This document shows positions 36,084 through 45,618 of a DNA stretch of 64,000 bases, one piece after another. The first letter of the stretch is position 1, and the number at the start of each line of letters is the position of its first letter. The position numbers and the translations under genes were made by a program. The stretch is from Nitrospira sp. (GTDB lineage: Bacteria > Nitrospirota > Nitrospiria > Nitrospirales > Nitrospiraceae), in the NCBI GenBank assembly GCA_020846195.1, contig JADLEJ010000040.1, positions 34,781 through 98,780 on the forward strand. The letters are read 5' to 3'. The notes beneath the pieces are model-generated. The model was not told the DNA's origin and did not search any database. It saw nothing but the letters and a program-made list of their open reading frames with translations.

Positions 36084-37049
36084 CTACGGCATCCATAAAT
36101 ACATGAACTGCGGCGTACCGCCCCGAACAAACGACATGACGTCAAGCTGGCCCAGCGCCGCCAGCGGACCGGGCGCCATGAGCTTGGTATACACATTGTT
36201 CGAATAATCGCCCGGGCGATGATAGGTCACCACCCTCGCCTCGGTCAGACCCGCTTTCTTCTTGGCCGCGTCAATAGCTTCCTCCAGATACCCGATCTCA
36301 TCGACCAGGCCCGCCGCTTTCGCTTGATCGCCGGTATAGACCCGGCCATCGGCCAGCTTCTTGATCTGCTCCATCTGGAGATTCGGCCGGCCTTCCTGCA
36401 CCACAGCCAGAAACCGCTGATAGAACGAATCGATCAATCCCTGAAAAATGCCCCGCTCCTCGGGAGTCATGGCGCGAAACGGCGACCCCATATCTTTCCG
36501 GGGGCCGGAGGTGATCGCGGTGGCTTCCACCCCCACTTTCTCCAATAGCCCATGCGCATTCACCGTGAGCATAATGACGCCGATACTCCCAGTCACCGTC
36601 GAAGGATGGGCCATGATCCGGTCCGCGGCGGAGGCGATGTAATACCCGCCCGAAGCCCCCACATCCATGATCGACGCAATGACCGGAATCTTGCGGGAGG
36701 CTTTAAACAGCTTCAGCTCATGATGAATGATATCCGACGCCGTGACCGTGCCGCCAGGCGTATTGATCCGCAACACCAGCGCCTTGATCGACTCGTCGCG
36801 CGAGGCCCGCGTCAATTCTTCCTTAATCGTCGCGATCATGCTCGGGTAGGTATAGAAACTCGCCTTCTCTTCCGAGCTGATCATCCCGGATACATCCACG
36901 AGCAGAATCTTATCCTTCCCGGAACCGCTAACCTGCCGCTCCTCCAATTGAGCGGGTGCCGGAGGAATATTGATACTGACACAGGCGGTGTGCAGCGCAC
37001 TCAAGGCCACGATGACCGCACCGGCGACGGATTGGCGGAATCTATCCAT
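36084..37049 (-). CDS. sppA: Signal peptide peptidase SppA (S49 family)
   Basis: About 321 residues; the ATG at 37049 lies inside the carA stop region (8-bp overlap). The N-terminus is a lipoprotein-like signal ([20 protein letters not shown]). Catalytic features: the lysine-bearing region [20 protein letters not shown] and the serine in [20 protein letters not shown], then [20 protein letters not shown]. It degrades cleaved signal peptides in the membrane. Length matches the short, single-domain bacterial form. Position between carA and the M48 gene suggests cotranscription with pyrimidine genes, with no obvious metabolic reason. Confidence 0.9.
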   Translation of the reverse strand: MDRFRQSVAGAVIVALSALHTACVSINIPPAPAQLEERQVSGSGKDKILLVDVSGMISSEEKASFYTYPSMIATIKEELTRASRDESIKALVLRINTPGGTVTASDIIHHELKLFKASRKIPVIASIMDVGASGGYYIASAADRIMAHPSTVTGSIGVIMLTVNAHGLLEKVGVEATAITSGPRKDMGSPFRAMTPEERGIFQGLIDSFYQRFLAVVQEGRPNLQMEQIKKLADGRVYTGDQAKAAGLVDEIGYLEEAIDAAKKKAGLTEARVVTYHRPGDYSNNVYTKLMAPGPLAALGQLDVMSFVRGGTPQFMYLWMP

Positions 37050-38220
37050 GATGTTTCTCCATGAGCTGCACAAATTCCTCAAACAAGTACGCCGAGTCGT
37101 GCGGACCAGGCGAGGCTTCGGGATGATACTGCACGGAAAAGACCGGCTGGTCCAAGCAGGCCAGTCCCTCGATCGACTGATCGTTCAGACTCAGATGGGT
37201 GATCGACACCTTGCCCAGTTTGGTCTCGACGGTCACCGGATGCGCCGGCGCGCCGCTGAACGGCGTCGGGCTCTGCACGGCGAAGTTATGATTCTGCGAG
37301 GTGATCTCGACCTTGCGCGTCCGGAGATCGATCACCGGATGGTTCGACCCATGATGCCCGAATTTCAACTTGTAGGTCTTGAGGCCCAGGGCCAATCCGA
37401 TAATTTGATGCCCCAGACAGATCCCGAAGATGGGAGCGCGGCCGATCAACGCGCGCACCGCTTCCATTGCGTACGGCACGCCTTCCGGATCGCCCGGCCC
37501 ATTCGAAAGAAACACGCCGTTCGGTTTCAACGCCTGCACCTCGGCTGCCGAAGTCGATGCCGGCACCACCGTGACATGGCAGCCCACATCGACCAGCCGC
37601 CGCAAAATATTTTCCTTCACGCCGAAATCGTAGGCGACCACTCGCCAGGGCGCGCGTCTCTTGGATCTCGACCGTGTCGGCACCACATCGGGCATCCATT
37701 CCCCCGACCCAGCGGTCCATTCATACGGCTGTTTAGACGTGACCTCCGCCACCAGATCGCGTCCGAGAATACTAGGAGCCTGCTGGGCCTTCTTCACGGC
37801 AGCCGCTCGATCAGTATTCACATGCGTAATCACGGCCTGCTGCGAGCCCTTCTCCCTGAGGTGCCGAGTCAGCGCGCGCGTATCCAGTCCTTCAATCGCC
37901 ACCACCTTGGCGCTGGCCAGATAATCATGCAGGCACTCTTTCCCTCGCCAATTGCTCGCCAGCCGGCTGGCCTCCATCACGACAAACCCTTCTGCCCAGA
38001 CTTTCCGCGACTCGACATCCTCCGGCGTCACTCCATAGTTGCCGATATGAGGGCAGGTCATCGTCACGATCTGTCCTTTGTAGGAGGGATCGGTCAACAC
38101 TTCCTGATACCCAGTCATGGCCGTATTGAACACGGCTTCACCGACCGCCTCGCCTTCATAGCCAAGCGCGCGCCCCTCGAATACCGTTCCATCGGCCAAT
38201 GCCAGCAACGCTTTCTTCAT
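37042..38220 (-). CDS. carA: Carbamoyl phosphate synthase small subunit
   Basis: A 392-residue glutamine amidotransferase subunit. The N-terminal CarA domain is standard ([32 protein letters not shown]). The C-terminal class I amidotransferase has [20 protein letters not shown], the nucleophile loop [15 protein letters not shown], and the [18 protein letters not shown] region with the catalytic His and Glu. It supplies ammonia to CarB. The start overlaps the DUF4149 gene stop by 4 bp and its own stop overlaps sppA, so translation is likely coupled on both sides. Confidence 0.96.
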   Translation of the reverse strand: MKKALLALADGTVFEGRALGYEGEAVGEAVFNTAMTGYQEVLTDPSYKGQIVTMTCPHIGNYGVTPEDVESRKVWAEGFVVMEASRLASNWRGKECLHDYLASAKVVAIEGLDTRALTRHLREKGSQQAVITHVNTDRAAAVKKAQQAPSILGRDLVAEVTSKQPYEWTAGSGEWMPDVVPTRSRSKRRAPWRVVAYDFGVKENILRRLVDVGCHVTVVPASTSAAEVQALKPNGVFLSNGPGDPEGVPYAMEAVRALIGRAPIFGICLGHQIIGLALGLKTYKLKFGHHGSNHPVIDLRTRKVEITSQNHNFAVQSPTPFSGAPAHPVTVETKLGKVSITHLSLNDQSIEGLACLDQPVFSVQYHPEASPGPHDSAYLFEEFVQLMEKHHG

Positions 38221-38753
38221 GCCTGTCCCTTATTCACTCGAAGTGTCTGCAACGTATGATTGACTCGCAGGCCCATCAGGGCGATTCCTAAACAAAGATT
38301 GACCATATAGAGCGCACGCACCGGCATATGGAGCTTGAAGAACGCCCCCAGCGCCGCTTTCCTCGCCGTTTCGTCCTTGAGGGCGAACGCCTCGGCTTGC
38401 AATGCAGCGGCTTGAGGATGCAGCACGCCGATGATGACTCCGGCAATCAGCACCATCGCGCCGAGCAAAACCATTTCCAGCGCGGTAGGAGACATTGCAG
38501 GATGCTGAACCCACCGGCGCCAGCCCACTCCGGCTATCATCACCGCCATCGCCGCCATCACCGCGCGATTGAATCCCTCAAAGGCTTTCGTCAGAAACAA
38601 TCCTCCGGAGTCCTGTCCGCCAAACGTATTAAACACCGCCGGAATCACAGCGGCCACCAGCACAACTAATCCACCCACCCAGACTCCCAAGGCCAGCCAT
38701 TCGAGCGTGAGACCGATGCGCGACAGCCACAGAAACGCCCGGGACTCCACCAT
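38217..38753 (-). CDS. DUF4149-family membrane protein
   Basis: A 178-residue protein with four hydrophobic helices: [20 protein letters not shown], a [20 protein letters not shown] loop, [35 protein letters not shown] and a C-terminal helix [16 protein letters not shown]. The layout fits DUF4149 (TMEM205-like) proteins of unknown function. The stop overlaps carA by 4 bp and the start is 3 bp from the pyrC stop, so it is tightly built into the pyrimidine operon; a link to pyrimidine metabolism is not known. Confidence 0.8.
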   Translation of the reverse strand: MVESRAFLWLSRIGLTLEWLALGVWVGGLVVLVAAVIPAVFNTFGGQDSGGLFLTKAFEGFNRAVMAAMAVMIAGVGWRRWVQHPAMSPTALEMVLLGAMVLIAGVIIGVLHPQAAALQAEAFALKDETARKAALGAFFKLHMPVRALYMVNLCLGIALMGLRVNHTLQTLRVNKGQA

Positions 38754-38756
38754 GCG

Positions 38757-40040
38757 CTACCGCTCCGCCGCTGCATCGTAAACCACCCGCCCGCCGACGA
38801 TGGTCGTTCTGACCCGCCCCTTCACCTTCCATCCGGCAAACGGCGTGTTCCGGCTCTTCGACTTGAACTTGCCGGGATCGACCTGCCACTGCTCGTTGGG
38901 ATCGACCACCGCCACATCCGCATCGGCCCCGACCGCGAGAGTGCCCTTCTTAAGCCCAAATGCAACAGCCGGCGCAGTGGCCAATTTATCGACCGCCTGC
39001 TCCAAGGTCAGCACCCCTTCATCCACCAAAGCCAGCGTCAGCGAAAACGCCGTTTCCAATCCAACGATGCCGAACGGCGCCTCGGTAAAGTCCTGCTGCT
39101 TTTCCTGCGTGGCATGGGGCGCATGGTCCGTCGCGATGACATCGATCGTCCCATCGCGCAGCCCTTCTTTGATCGCCTGCACATCTTCACCCCGCCGCAA
39201 CGGAGGATTCATTTTTGCGAGCGTGTTGTACCCGCGCACCACATCCTCCGTCAGCGTGAAATGGTGTGGGCAGGCCTCTGCCGTGACTTTGATTCCGCGC
39301 GCCTTCGCTTCACGGACCATCCGTACCGACCCGGCGGTGCTGATATGGGCCAGATGCAAGCGCGCGCCGGTCAGTTCCGACAGGGACAGATTGCGCGCGA
39401 CCATCACATCTTCCGCCGCAGCGGGAATTCCCGGCAGCCCCAGCTCCGTCGAAATAATGCCTTCGTTCATGCAGCCGCCCTCGGCAAGATGCAGGTCTTC
39501 GCAATGGTCCACCACCGGAATGTCGAACGCCACCGCATATTCCATCGCCCGCCGCATCACCAGGCTGTTCATGACAGGCTTGCCATCGTCGGAAATGGCC
39601 ACGCAACCGGACCGGTGCAGATCGCCGATTTCCGCCAGCTCTTTCCCTTCCGACCCCTTCGTGATCGCCCCGATGGGCAAGACATTCGCCAGCCCCGCCG
39701 CGCGCGCCCGATCGACCATAAACTCCGTCACCGCTTGATTATCGTTCACCGGCTTCGTATTCGGCATGGCGCAGACGGTGGTAAACCCACCGGCTACCGC
39801 CGCCGCAGCGCCGCTCTGAATCGTTTCCTTATACTCGAACCCCGGCTCGCGAAAATGCACATGCAAATCCACAAAGCCGGGCAAGACCAGCTGCCCCGTG
39901 GCCTCGATGACCGTGCAACCGGCTGGCGCCTTCAGATTCGCCCCCACCGCCGCAATCTTGCCCTGCTCGATCAACACATCCGCCACGCCATTGAGGCGCC
40001 CCGGATCGATCACCTGCCCGCCTTTAATTAATATCGCCAC
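38757..40040 (-). CDS. pyrC: Dihydroorotase
   Basis: A 427-residue type I dihydroorotase. Zinc-ligand motif VLPGFVDLHVHFREPGFEYK, then ETIQSGAAAAVAGGFTTVCA and ATDHAPHATQEKQ with the catalytic Asp. Translation starts at GTG (40040), giving MAILIKGGQVIDPGRLNGVA, which aligns with the family. It closes the ring of carbamoyl aspartate. The gene start is part of a duplicated pyrB/pyrC junction, of which the first copy has a decayed pyrC start (MASVTQDGQMIDRGILG). Confidence 0.94.
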   Translation of the reverse strand: MAILIKGGQVIDPGRLNGVADVLIEQGKIAAVGANLKAPAGCTVIEATGQLVLPGFVDLHVHFREPGFEYKETIQSGAAAAVAGGFTTVCAMPNTKPVNDNQAVTEFMVDRARAAGLANVLPIGAITKGSEGKELAEIGDLHRSGCVAISDDGKPVMNSLVMRRAMEYAVAFDIPVVDHCEDLHLAEGGCMNEGIISTELGLPGIPAAAEDVMVARNLSLSELTGARLHLAHISTAGSVRMVREAKARGIKVTAEACPHHFTLTEDVVRGYNTLAKMNPPLRRGEDVQAIKEGLRDGTIDVIATDHAPHATQEKQQDFTEAPFGIVGLETAFSLTLALVDEGVLTLEQAVDKLATAPAVAFGLKKGTLAVGADADVAVVDPNEQWQVDPGKFKSKSRNTPFAGWKVKGRVRTTIVGGRVVYDAAAER

Positions 40041-40157
40041 GATTTAGTTCGCTCCTGCTATGAGATGGCTGCCCATGCAAACGGCCACGCCGGCCGCCGC
40101 TCGACCCAAGATCCCGCGATCGATCATCTGTCCGTCCTGAGTCACACTCGCCACGAT
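40041..40157 (-). repeat. Decayed pyrC-start and pyrB-end copy at the pyrB/pyrC junction
   Basis: Follows intact pyrB directly. The minus strand first reads a pyrC-like start (GTGGCGAGTGTGACTCAGG, MASVTQDGQMIDRG) and then a pyrB-like end (AAGVAVCMGSHLIAGAN plus stop) before intact pyrC begins. The shared phrase CGCCACGATTTAGTTCG occurs at 40035 and 40149, an offset of 114 bp. Confidence 0.8.
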
Positions 40158-41078
40158 TTAGTTCGATCCTGACATGAGATATAAAACGCCCATGCGAACG
40201 GCCACGCCGTTCGCCACTTGATCCAAAATGACCGACGAAAGACTGTCCGCCACTTCCGGCGCAATCTCGACCCCGCGATTGATCGGACCGGGATGCATGA
40301 CAATCGCCTTCGGATCCGCCAGCTTCATGCGCTCCGCCGTCAATCCATACAAACGCGCATACTCGCGAATGGTCGGAAACAGCGCCCGCCCTTGCCGCTC
40401 AAGCTGGAGCCGCAACATCATGACCACCTGCACGTCCCGCAGCCCTTCGTCGAGGTGATGGAAGACGCGCACCCCCAGCTTCTCGATCCCCAGCGGAATC
40501 ATGGTCGCGGGCCCCACCACACGGACTTCAGCGCCCAGTTTGGTCAAAGCCAGAATATTGGAGCGCGCCACCCGGCTATGCGCCACATCGCCGACAATGG
40601 CCACACGCAATCCCTTGAACGCCATGCCCCGCTCGCGAATCGTATAGAGATCGAGCAGTGCCTGGGTCGGATGCTCGTGCCAGCCGTCCCCGGCATTAAT
40701 CACCGACGACTTCACACCCCGCGCCAGCGTCTCGGCCGCCCCAGCCGAAGAATGGCGCAGCACGATGATATCCGCCTGCATCGCTTCAATATTCCGCGCC
40801 GTGTCGAGCAACGTTTCGCCTTTGACGACACTGCTCGACGAGGGCGAAAAGTTGATCACATCGGCGCTCAGCCGCTTGGCCGCCAATTCAAACGACGTGC
40901 GCGTTCTCGTACTCGGCTCGAAGAACAGGTTCACGACCGTCCGCCCGCGCAACGCCGGCACCTTCTTGATCTCACGACCGCTCACTTCTTTGAACGAATC
41001 GGCCGTCTCAAGGATGAGCGTGATGTCCTCCACCGACAGCGGCGCCAGGCTGAGCAAATTTTTATGTTTAAGACTCAT
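40158..41078 (-). CDS. pyrB: Aspartate carbamoyltransferase catalytic subunit
   Basis: A 306-residue ATCase catalytic chain. Carbamoyl-phosphate loop [20 protein letters not shown], the 80s-type loop [16 protein letters not shown], the aspartate site [16 protein letters not shown] and [11 protein letters not shown] near the C-terminus. No pyrI gene follows, which fits the class of ATCases that work as trimers or with PyrC. It is the second gene of the pyrimidine unit, 14 bp after pyrR. The 3' end is copied once more before pyrC. Confidence 0.95.
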   Translation of the reverse strand: MSLKHKNLLSLAPLSVEDITLILETADSFKEVSGREIKKVPALRGRTVVNLFFEPSTRTRTSFELAAKRLSADVINFSPSSSSVVKGETLLDTARNIEAMQADIIVLRHSSAGAAETLARGVKSSVINAGDGWHEHPTQALLDLYTIRERGMAFKGLRVAIVGDVAHSRVARSNILALTKLGAEVRVVGPATMIPLGIEKLGVRVFHHLDEGLRDVQVVMMLRLQLERQGRALFPTIREYARLYGLTAERMKLADPKAIVMHPGPINRGVEIAPEVADSLSSVILDQVANGVAVRMGVLYLMSGSN

Positions 41079-41091
41079 GGCATCCTCCGCA

Positions 41092-41850
<759 letters not shown>

Positions 41851-41858
41851 ACCGACAT

Positions 41859-41893
41859 AAAAAAACCCTCTCGCCGCGTTCAGCAAGAAGGTT
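41859..41893 (-). terminator. Intrinsic terminator (pyr attenuator)
   Basis: Minus strand: AACCTTCTTGC pairing with GGCGAGAGGGTT (11 pairs, two G-T), then a run of seven T. It lies 45 nt after the PyrR-binding hairpin and well before the pyrR ATG, as in PyrR attenuators. Confidence 0.85.
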
Positions 41894-41937
41894 CGGTTGT
41901 AGGAACCGGCCGGAGCCGGAGATCGCTGTCATAAGAA

Positions 41938-41973
41938 GCTCCTTACTCACCTCTCTGGATGAGCGTTAAAGGC
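41938..41973 (-). promoter_or_regulatory. PyrR-binding (anti-antiterminator) hairpin
   Basis: On the minus strand the loop region is CTCATCCAGAGAGGTGAG (41946-41963), a near-exact match to the known PyrR RNA loop with UCCAGAGAGG closed by CUCA/UGAG. A lower stem GCCTT/AAGGAGC extends it. Bound by PyrR with UMP it should stop antiterminator formation and allow the downstream terminator. Confidence 0.88.
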
Positions 41974-41979
41974 AGCTGG

Positions 41980-42008
41980 ATCTTACTGAGGTAGGCGCAG
42001 GCTGTCAA
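41980..42008 (-). promoter_or_regulatory. Sigma-70-type promoter of the pyrimidine unit
   Basis: Minus strand: TTGACA (42003-42008), 17-bp spacer, TAAGAT (41980-41985). Transcription should begin near 41973, just before the PyrR-binding hairpin, which makes the promoter, leader and attenuator consistent with each other. Confidence 0.8.
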
Positions 42009-42181
42009 GGTCCAGGAACCGAAGCCGACCGAGAAACAGCGCCGTGCAAGCGAATAAGTCGGAATCAGAATTGATCAAATTAACAAGGATGCAGGCGGTC
42101 AGCGATTCCTAGGTGTTAAGTCAAGCAACCACCTCAACGCGGCTTCTTGCGCGTCGCCTGCAACCGGCTGTTAAGTGTGCG

Positions 42182-43156
42182 TCAAAAGAGATACAGATCA
42201 GCGCACTCATACGCAAGGTCACTCTTCAGCAACGTATTCACAAAATAATCTAGTACCGCGTTCCTCTTCTCTACACCCCATGTATCAAAATAGGTCGGTG
42301 ACAGCACGAAGTTCTCGCAGCTATCCAAAATAAGACGAGAGAGTTCGTATCGTTGGTGTGGACCATTAGACCCTAAGATCCTCTCTAGAAATGGCCGCGC
42401 TAGGGATGCATGCGACCGGAGGTAGGAGAACAGTACTACAGTCGTATGTGGTGCGACGGGCAGAACGTTCAGATGGATGCGGAGAACGTCGCCCCTTACT
42501 TGAATGTGATCGACGGAAAAAAGCGTGCATGCTGCAACACTGGTCCGTTGAGCATCAAGAGTAATGACATCATGCACCATAAGAGAGAAGTCTCTCTTCA
42601 CATATGCGGCATCAAGGAGCCCCTTGTAGCTGTACGTTTCCCACGAGACCAGCATACGATCGTTAGCTAACCTGCCCGCCGGACTCGGTGAGTCCTTAGG
42701 ATCAAGGTTACGCCTAACACGCTCTAGATAACTAGCCTGGGCCTTCATAGCGCCTTCCATCGTCGCGTGCAATTCGCGGTAAGCGGCGCGGTAGGCGAGT
42801 AAGAAACGATGCTCAGGGCTCGTAAAGTCTAGCTCATTTTTCTCGATTGGACCGAAGATCAGGTCATCGTGGCTTGCACAGAGACCGGTAAACGTCGTCG
42901 CTTGGTTCCGACCGACTAAGCCGAAATCGATCTTGGGCCCCTCGGAAAGAGTTACGGAATGCGTGAGCCCCACCACATGGCCATCTCGGACAAGATGATC
43001 TAGCAGATGAGAATTCTGGACCGAGTGCGCACGGATGGCACGTTCTCCGCATCGAAGCGAGGACTCAAGACACCGACAGAACTGCGCCTTGTCTATTCCC
43101 AAAAACGAAGCGAAGACGTCCTTATCTGGGCGCACGTGTTCCCAGTTGGATATCAT
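42182..43156 (-). CDS. Unknown accessory protein with Cys/His-containing AHSVQ and CASHD motifs
   Basis: About 324 residues; the ATG at 43156 has AGGTG upstream, a GTG at 43168 is an alternative. N-terminal region: CRCLESSLRCGERAIRAHSV with two or three cysteines and a His, then QNSHLLDHLVRDGHVVG. A second conserved-looking block is NQATTFTGLCASHDDLIFGP with LAYRAAYRELHATMEG after it. I recall families with an 'SHSVQ ... TFxGFCxxHD' pattern in accessory genome regions, function unknown; metal binding by Cys and His is plausible. Codon use is more AT-rich than neighbours. A tyrosine-recombinase remnant lies upstream, so this is probably a horizontally acquired gene. Confidence 0.7.
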   Translation of the reverse strand: MISNWEHVRPDKDVFASFLGIDKAQFCRCLESSLRCGERAIRAHSVQNSHLLDHLVRDGHVVGLTHSVTLSEGPKIDFGLVGRNQATTFTGLCASHDDLIFGPIEKNELDFTSPEHRFLLAYRAAYRELHATMEGAMKAQASYLERVRRNLDPKDSPSPAGRLANDRMLVSWETYSYKGLLDAAYVKRDFSLMVHDVITLDAQRTSVAACTLFSVDHIQVRGDVLRIHLNVLPVAPHTTVVLFSYLRSHASLARPFLERILGSNGPHQRYELSRLILDSCENFVLSPTYFDTWGVEKRNAVLDYFVNTLLKSDLAYECADLYLF

Positions 43157-43349
43157 GACTCGACACACCTAACAGCGTTTAGGCTGATCCGCACAAGAAC
43201 AGGACCGGCCAGTTTCTGTCCGTATAACACGCCCCTAAACTTTGTGAACAATACGCCCGTGTTGTTGCCGTTTCAATGAGTTGCCGCTATGGGGCTATTT
43301 GTCACAGCTTCTTATGCAGATCGGTCTAATACACTCTCTTGGGATGGGT

Positions 43350-43475
43350 TCATATCCCATCCAGCGGACTACAAACGTCCGCCAGCCTACGATGGAGGAT
43401 ATGCGTGTAGACCATTGTTGCGTTGAGGTCGCGATGCCCCAACAACTCCTGGGCAGTTCGCGCAAAGTCGGAGGG
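43350..43475 (-). pseudogene. C-terminal remnant of a tyrosine recombinase (integron-integrase-like)
   Basis: Minus-strand reading gives [20 protein letters not shown] then [20 protein letters not shown] and a stop. QELLGHxDxxTTMxYTHxL with the active-site tyrosine is the hallmark of the integrase C-terminus, and the RSPLDG-like tail recalls integron and related integrases. An in-frame stop lies directly upstream and the rest of the enzyme (R, H, R residues) is missing. The remaining parts of 43157-43603 show no other gene. Confidence 0.8.
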
Positions 43476-43603
43476 TCAGCAACTGCCTTGAAACTCAAGC
43501 CCGCGGTGTCACCGCATACCACCACGGTGTCCACTTTTCAGCATTGCCTTCAAAATCGTAAGCAGCTTGTGCTTTCAGGCCGGGAATCTATTTGACACAA
43601 CTG

Positions 43604-44797
43604 CTACTCATCCGGCTGACAGGCGCCTTTCCACGCAGCCAGTTGATCCAGCTTTCCCAGCTTCGTGAGATAGGCTTCGTCAATCTGAACTGGCCGACTT
43701 TCACCACCGGCAGAGTTTTCGCTCTCAGCAATGGCGTTGGCTACATGCACAGCGGTCAGCGGGCTGAAGACCGAATCGCCGCAGGCAGAGGGCCGATGGT
43801 GGAATGCCACCGATTCGACGATGGCCTCCCCGACGCCCCAGAGGCTCAGGAGATAGGCGCCAACTTCGGCATGTGTCACGCCGAAAATCTCTTGTTCGGC
43901 TTGCCAATCCAGCAGAGCATTGTCTTTTTGCAACTTCAGCACTCGCTGATAGTCCTCCGGTTTATTACTCGCCAGCAACAGCAGACCGATGTCGTGCAAC
44001 AGCCCGGCGGTAAACGCCTCATCCACCATGGCCTGAGGAGCTTGCTCCTGTTGCGCGATAACTTTGGCAAAACCACTAGTCTTGAGCCCATGTTGCCAGA
44101 GCGCATTCAACGAAAATCCCGGCAGCGCCACTCCGTCGAACTGTGAAAAGGCCTGCATCGACAGCACCAGCGCCCGGATTGTATCGCTTCCCAACAGCGC
44201 CACGGCCTGCTCGGGATTCGAGACGGTCGTCCGCAATCCGAAAAACGCGGAGTTCACTAGCTGAAGAATTTTTGTGACCATCGCCATGTCCTTGCCGATG
44301 ATCTTGGCGACTTTCTTCAGCGACGCATCGCGCGAGTGAATTTCATTCATCAACTCCTGATAGAGCGCCGGAAGACTGGGCAGGTTTTTAAGATTGGTCA
44401 CGACGGTGCGGAGCTGGTCGTCAGCCAGCAGCGCTCGCAGCCCACAGGCACGCGCCATGATCGAACGGAGCCGCTCCGCATCGATCGGCTTTTCAAGAAA
44501 TTGATGGGCCAAATCTGTGGACCGCAGGCCCAACCCCTGTCCCTGCTGCCCGGAAAACGCGATGCGGACCACCATGGGATAACGGACTTTGGCTTCTTTC
44601 AGCAGTTGGAGCCCATCCATCCCCGGCATGAGTAAGTCCGTCGCCAGGACATCGACGGCACCCTGCTCTAATACGGCCAATGCCTCCGACGCGCTGCCGA
44701 CAAACCGCATGTCCCACTCGCCCTTGATCGGATCGAGCGTGCGTTGCAGCATGCGCAAGACTTCCGGCATATCATCGACGAATACGACTGTCCGCAT
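43604..44797 (-). CDS. Response regulator with HDOD output domain
   Basis: A 397-residue protein. Receiver domain (1-120): VVFVDDMPEVLRMLQRTLDP, phospho-aspartate in VDVLATDLLMPGMDGLQLLK and lysine in HQFLEKPIDAERL. HDOD domain (about 135-340): LPSLPALYQELMNEIHSRDA, KMVTKILQ-like helix as MAMVTKILQLVNSAFFGL, TAGLLHDIGLLLLASNKPED. HDOD domains resemble HD phosphohydrolases but often lack activity and serve as signalling scaffolds. The ATG at 44797 has GAGGGGAA upstream. No kinase is adjacent. Confidence 0.88.
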   Translation of the reverse strand: MRTVVFVDDMPEVLRMLQRTLDPIKGEWDMRFVGSASEALAVLEQGAVDVLATDLLMPGMDGLQLLKEAKVRYPMVVRIAFSGQQGQGLGLRSTDLAHQFLEKPIDAERLRSIMARACGLRALLADDQLRTVVTNLKNLPSLPALYQELMNEIHSRDASLKKVAKIIGKDMAMVTKILQLVNSAFFGLRTTVSNPEQAVALLGSDTIRALVLSMQAFSQFDGVALPGFSLNALWQHGLKTSGFAKVIAQQEQAPQAMVDEAFTAGLLHDIGLLLLASNKPEDYQRVLKLQKDNALLDWQAEQEIFGVTHAEVGAYLLSLWGVGEAIVESVAFHHRPSACGDSVFSPLTAVHVANAIAESENSAGGESRPVQIDEAYLTKLGKLDQLAAWKGACQPDE

Positions 44798-44883
44798 AGA
44801 TGTTCCCCTCTGCTGACGTGCCGAACCACTACCTGTATCGGTGTAAGGGAACCAGGCTTGAGGGAACACCCCGCGTCAGGCCG

Positions 44884-45576
44884 CTAAGGGTGCTTGATTT
44901 CTTCGAGGGAGAATTGCTTCGGCAGCATGACGGGAAGTACTAATCCGATAGGGTCGCCGCGCTTGATGGTGGTCGGCTTATGGAGCTGGAGTAGAAAGTT
45001 CGCTGTGAAGGCCTCGTAGTCCGGCAGCCAGTCGTACTGATTGGGCGTCCGTTTATATTCCTGCGTCTTGATCCCTTCCCAGATGGAAAAGGTCCGATCA
45101 GGGGCATGAAAGAAGGGATTGGGAAGATCCTTCATCATCAGCCCGACATGCTTGGGATAGTAGAAGCGAATGCCGCAGCAGAGCTTGGGATACCCGCTGT
45201 TGAGGATCAAATCGACATACATGCCTGAAAATGTCTTGAAGCCAAGCAGCCGCTCTTCCGGCAGAATAGGCGGAGATTGCCACTTCACGCCTTCGGCCGT
45301 GCGGCGCAATCGGACATCCGCCGGGCACCGGATCAGCCATCCGTAGCTGCCCACCGTGCGAACCGGTCCGCAATCGTCCGGAACGACTTTGTATCCGCTG
45401 GCCGCCAGCGCCCGCTGCTCATCCAAGGTCATGTTGTTCAGCATCGGGTGGTGGGGATTGAAATCCAGCTTGAGCCGCTCCGGCGGAAACGCGGTCGAAT
45501 ACTCCCGCTCCCAATAGATGACGATCTTGTCGCCGGACTCTTCAGCTGGCCCCTGTGCTGTCGTTGGCTCACTCAT
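44884..45576 (-). CDS. Unknown soluble protein (possibly DUF6065)
   Basis: A 230-residue protein starting MSEPTTAQGPAEESGDKIVI. It has no signal or membrane segment. Distinct blocks: EREYSTAFPPERLKLDFNPH, YGWLIRCPADVRLRRTAEGV, GYPKLCCGIRFYYPKHVGLM and IWEGIKTQEYKRTPNQYDWL. The CPADVRLRR and LHKPTTIKRGDPIGLVLPV patterns remind me of DUF6065, whose function is unknown; this naming is tentative. It follows the 590-residue unknown gene on the same strand after 42 bp, so the two may form a pair. Confidence 0.65.
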   Translation of the reverse strand: MSEPTTAQGPAEESGDKIVIYWEREYSTAFPPERLKLDFNPHHPMLNNMTLDEQRALAASGYKVVPDDCGPVRTVGSYGWLIRCPADVRLRRTAEGVKWQSPPILPEERLLGFKTFSGMYVDLILNSGYPKLCCGIRFYYPKHVGLMMKDLPNPFFHAPDRTFSIWEGIKTQEYKRTPNQYDWLPDYEAFTANFLLQLHKPTTIKRGDPIGLVLPVMLPKQFSLEEIKHP

Positions 45577-45618
45577 AGGTGTGACAGTAATCGAAGGAGA
45601 TGGACTGGCGCAAGAGGG

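Noticed and set aside
36970..38259. 429-codon plus-strand frame opposite carA
   Set aside because: No ribosome-binding site or family motif; carA is complete on the other strand.
42109..42181. Possible integron attC site behind the unknown accessory gene
   Set aside because: Two TGTTAAGT direct repeats are present, but they are in the same direction and the required inverted core pairs (GTTRRRY/RYYYAAC) do not line up.
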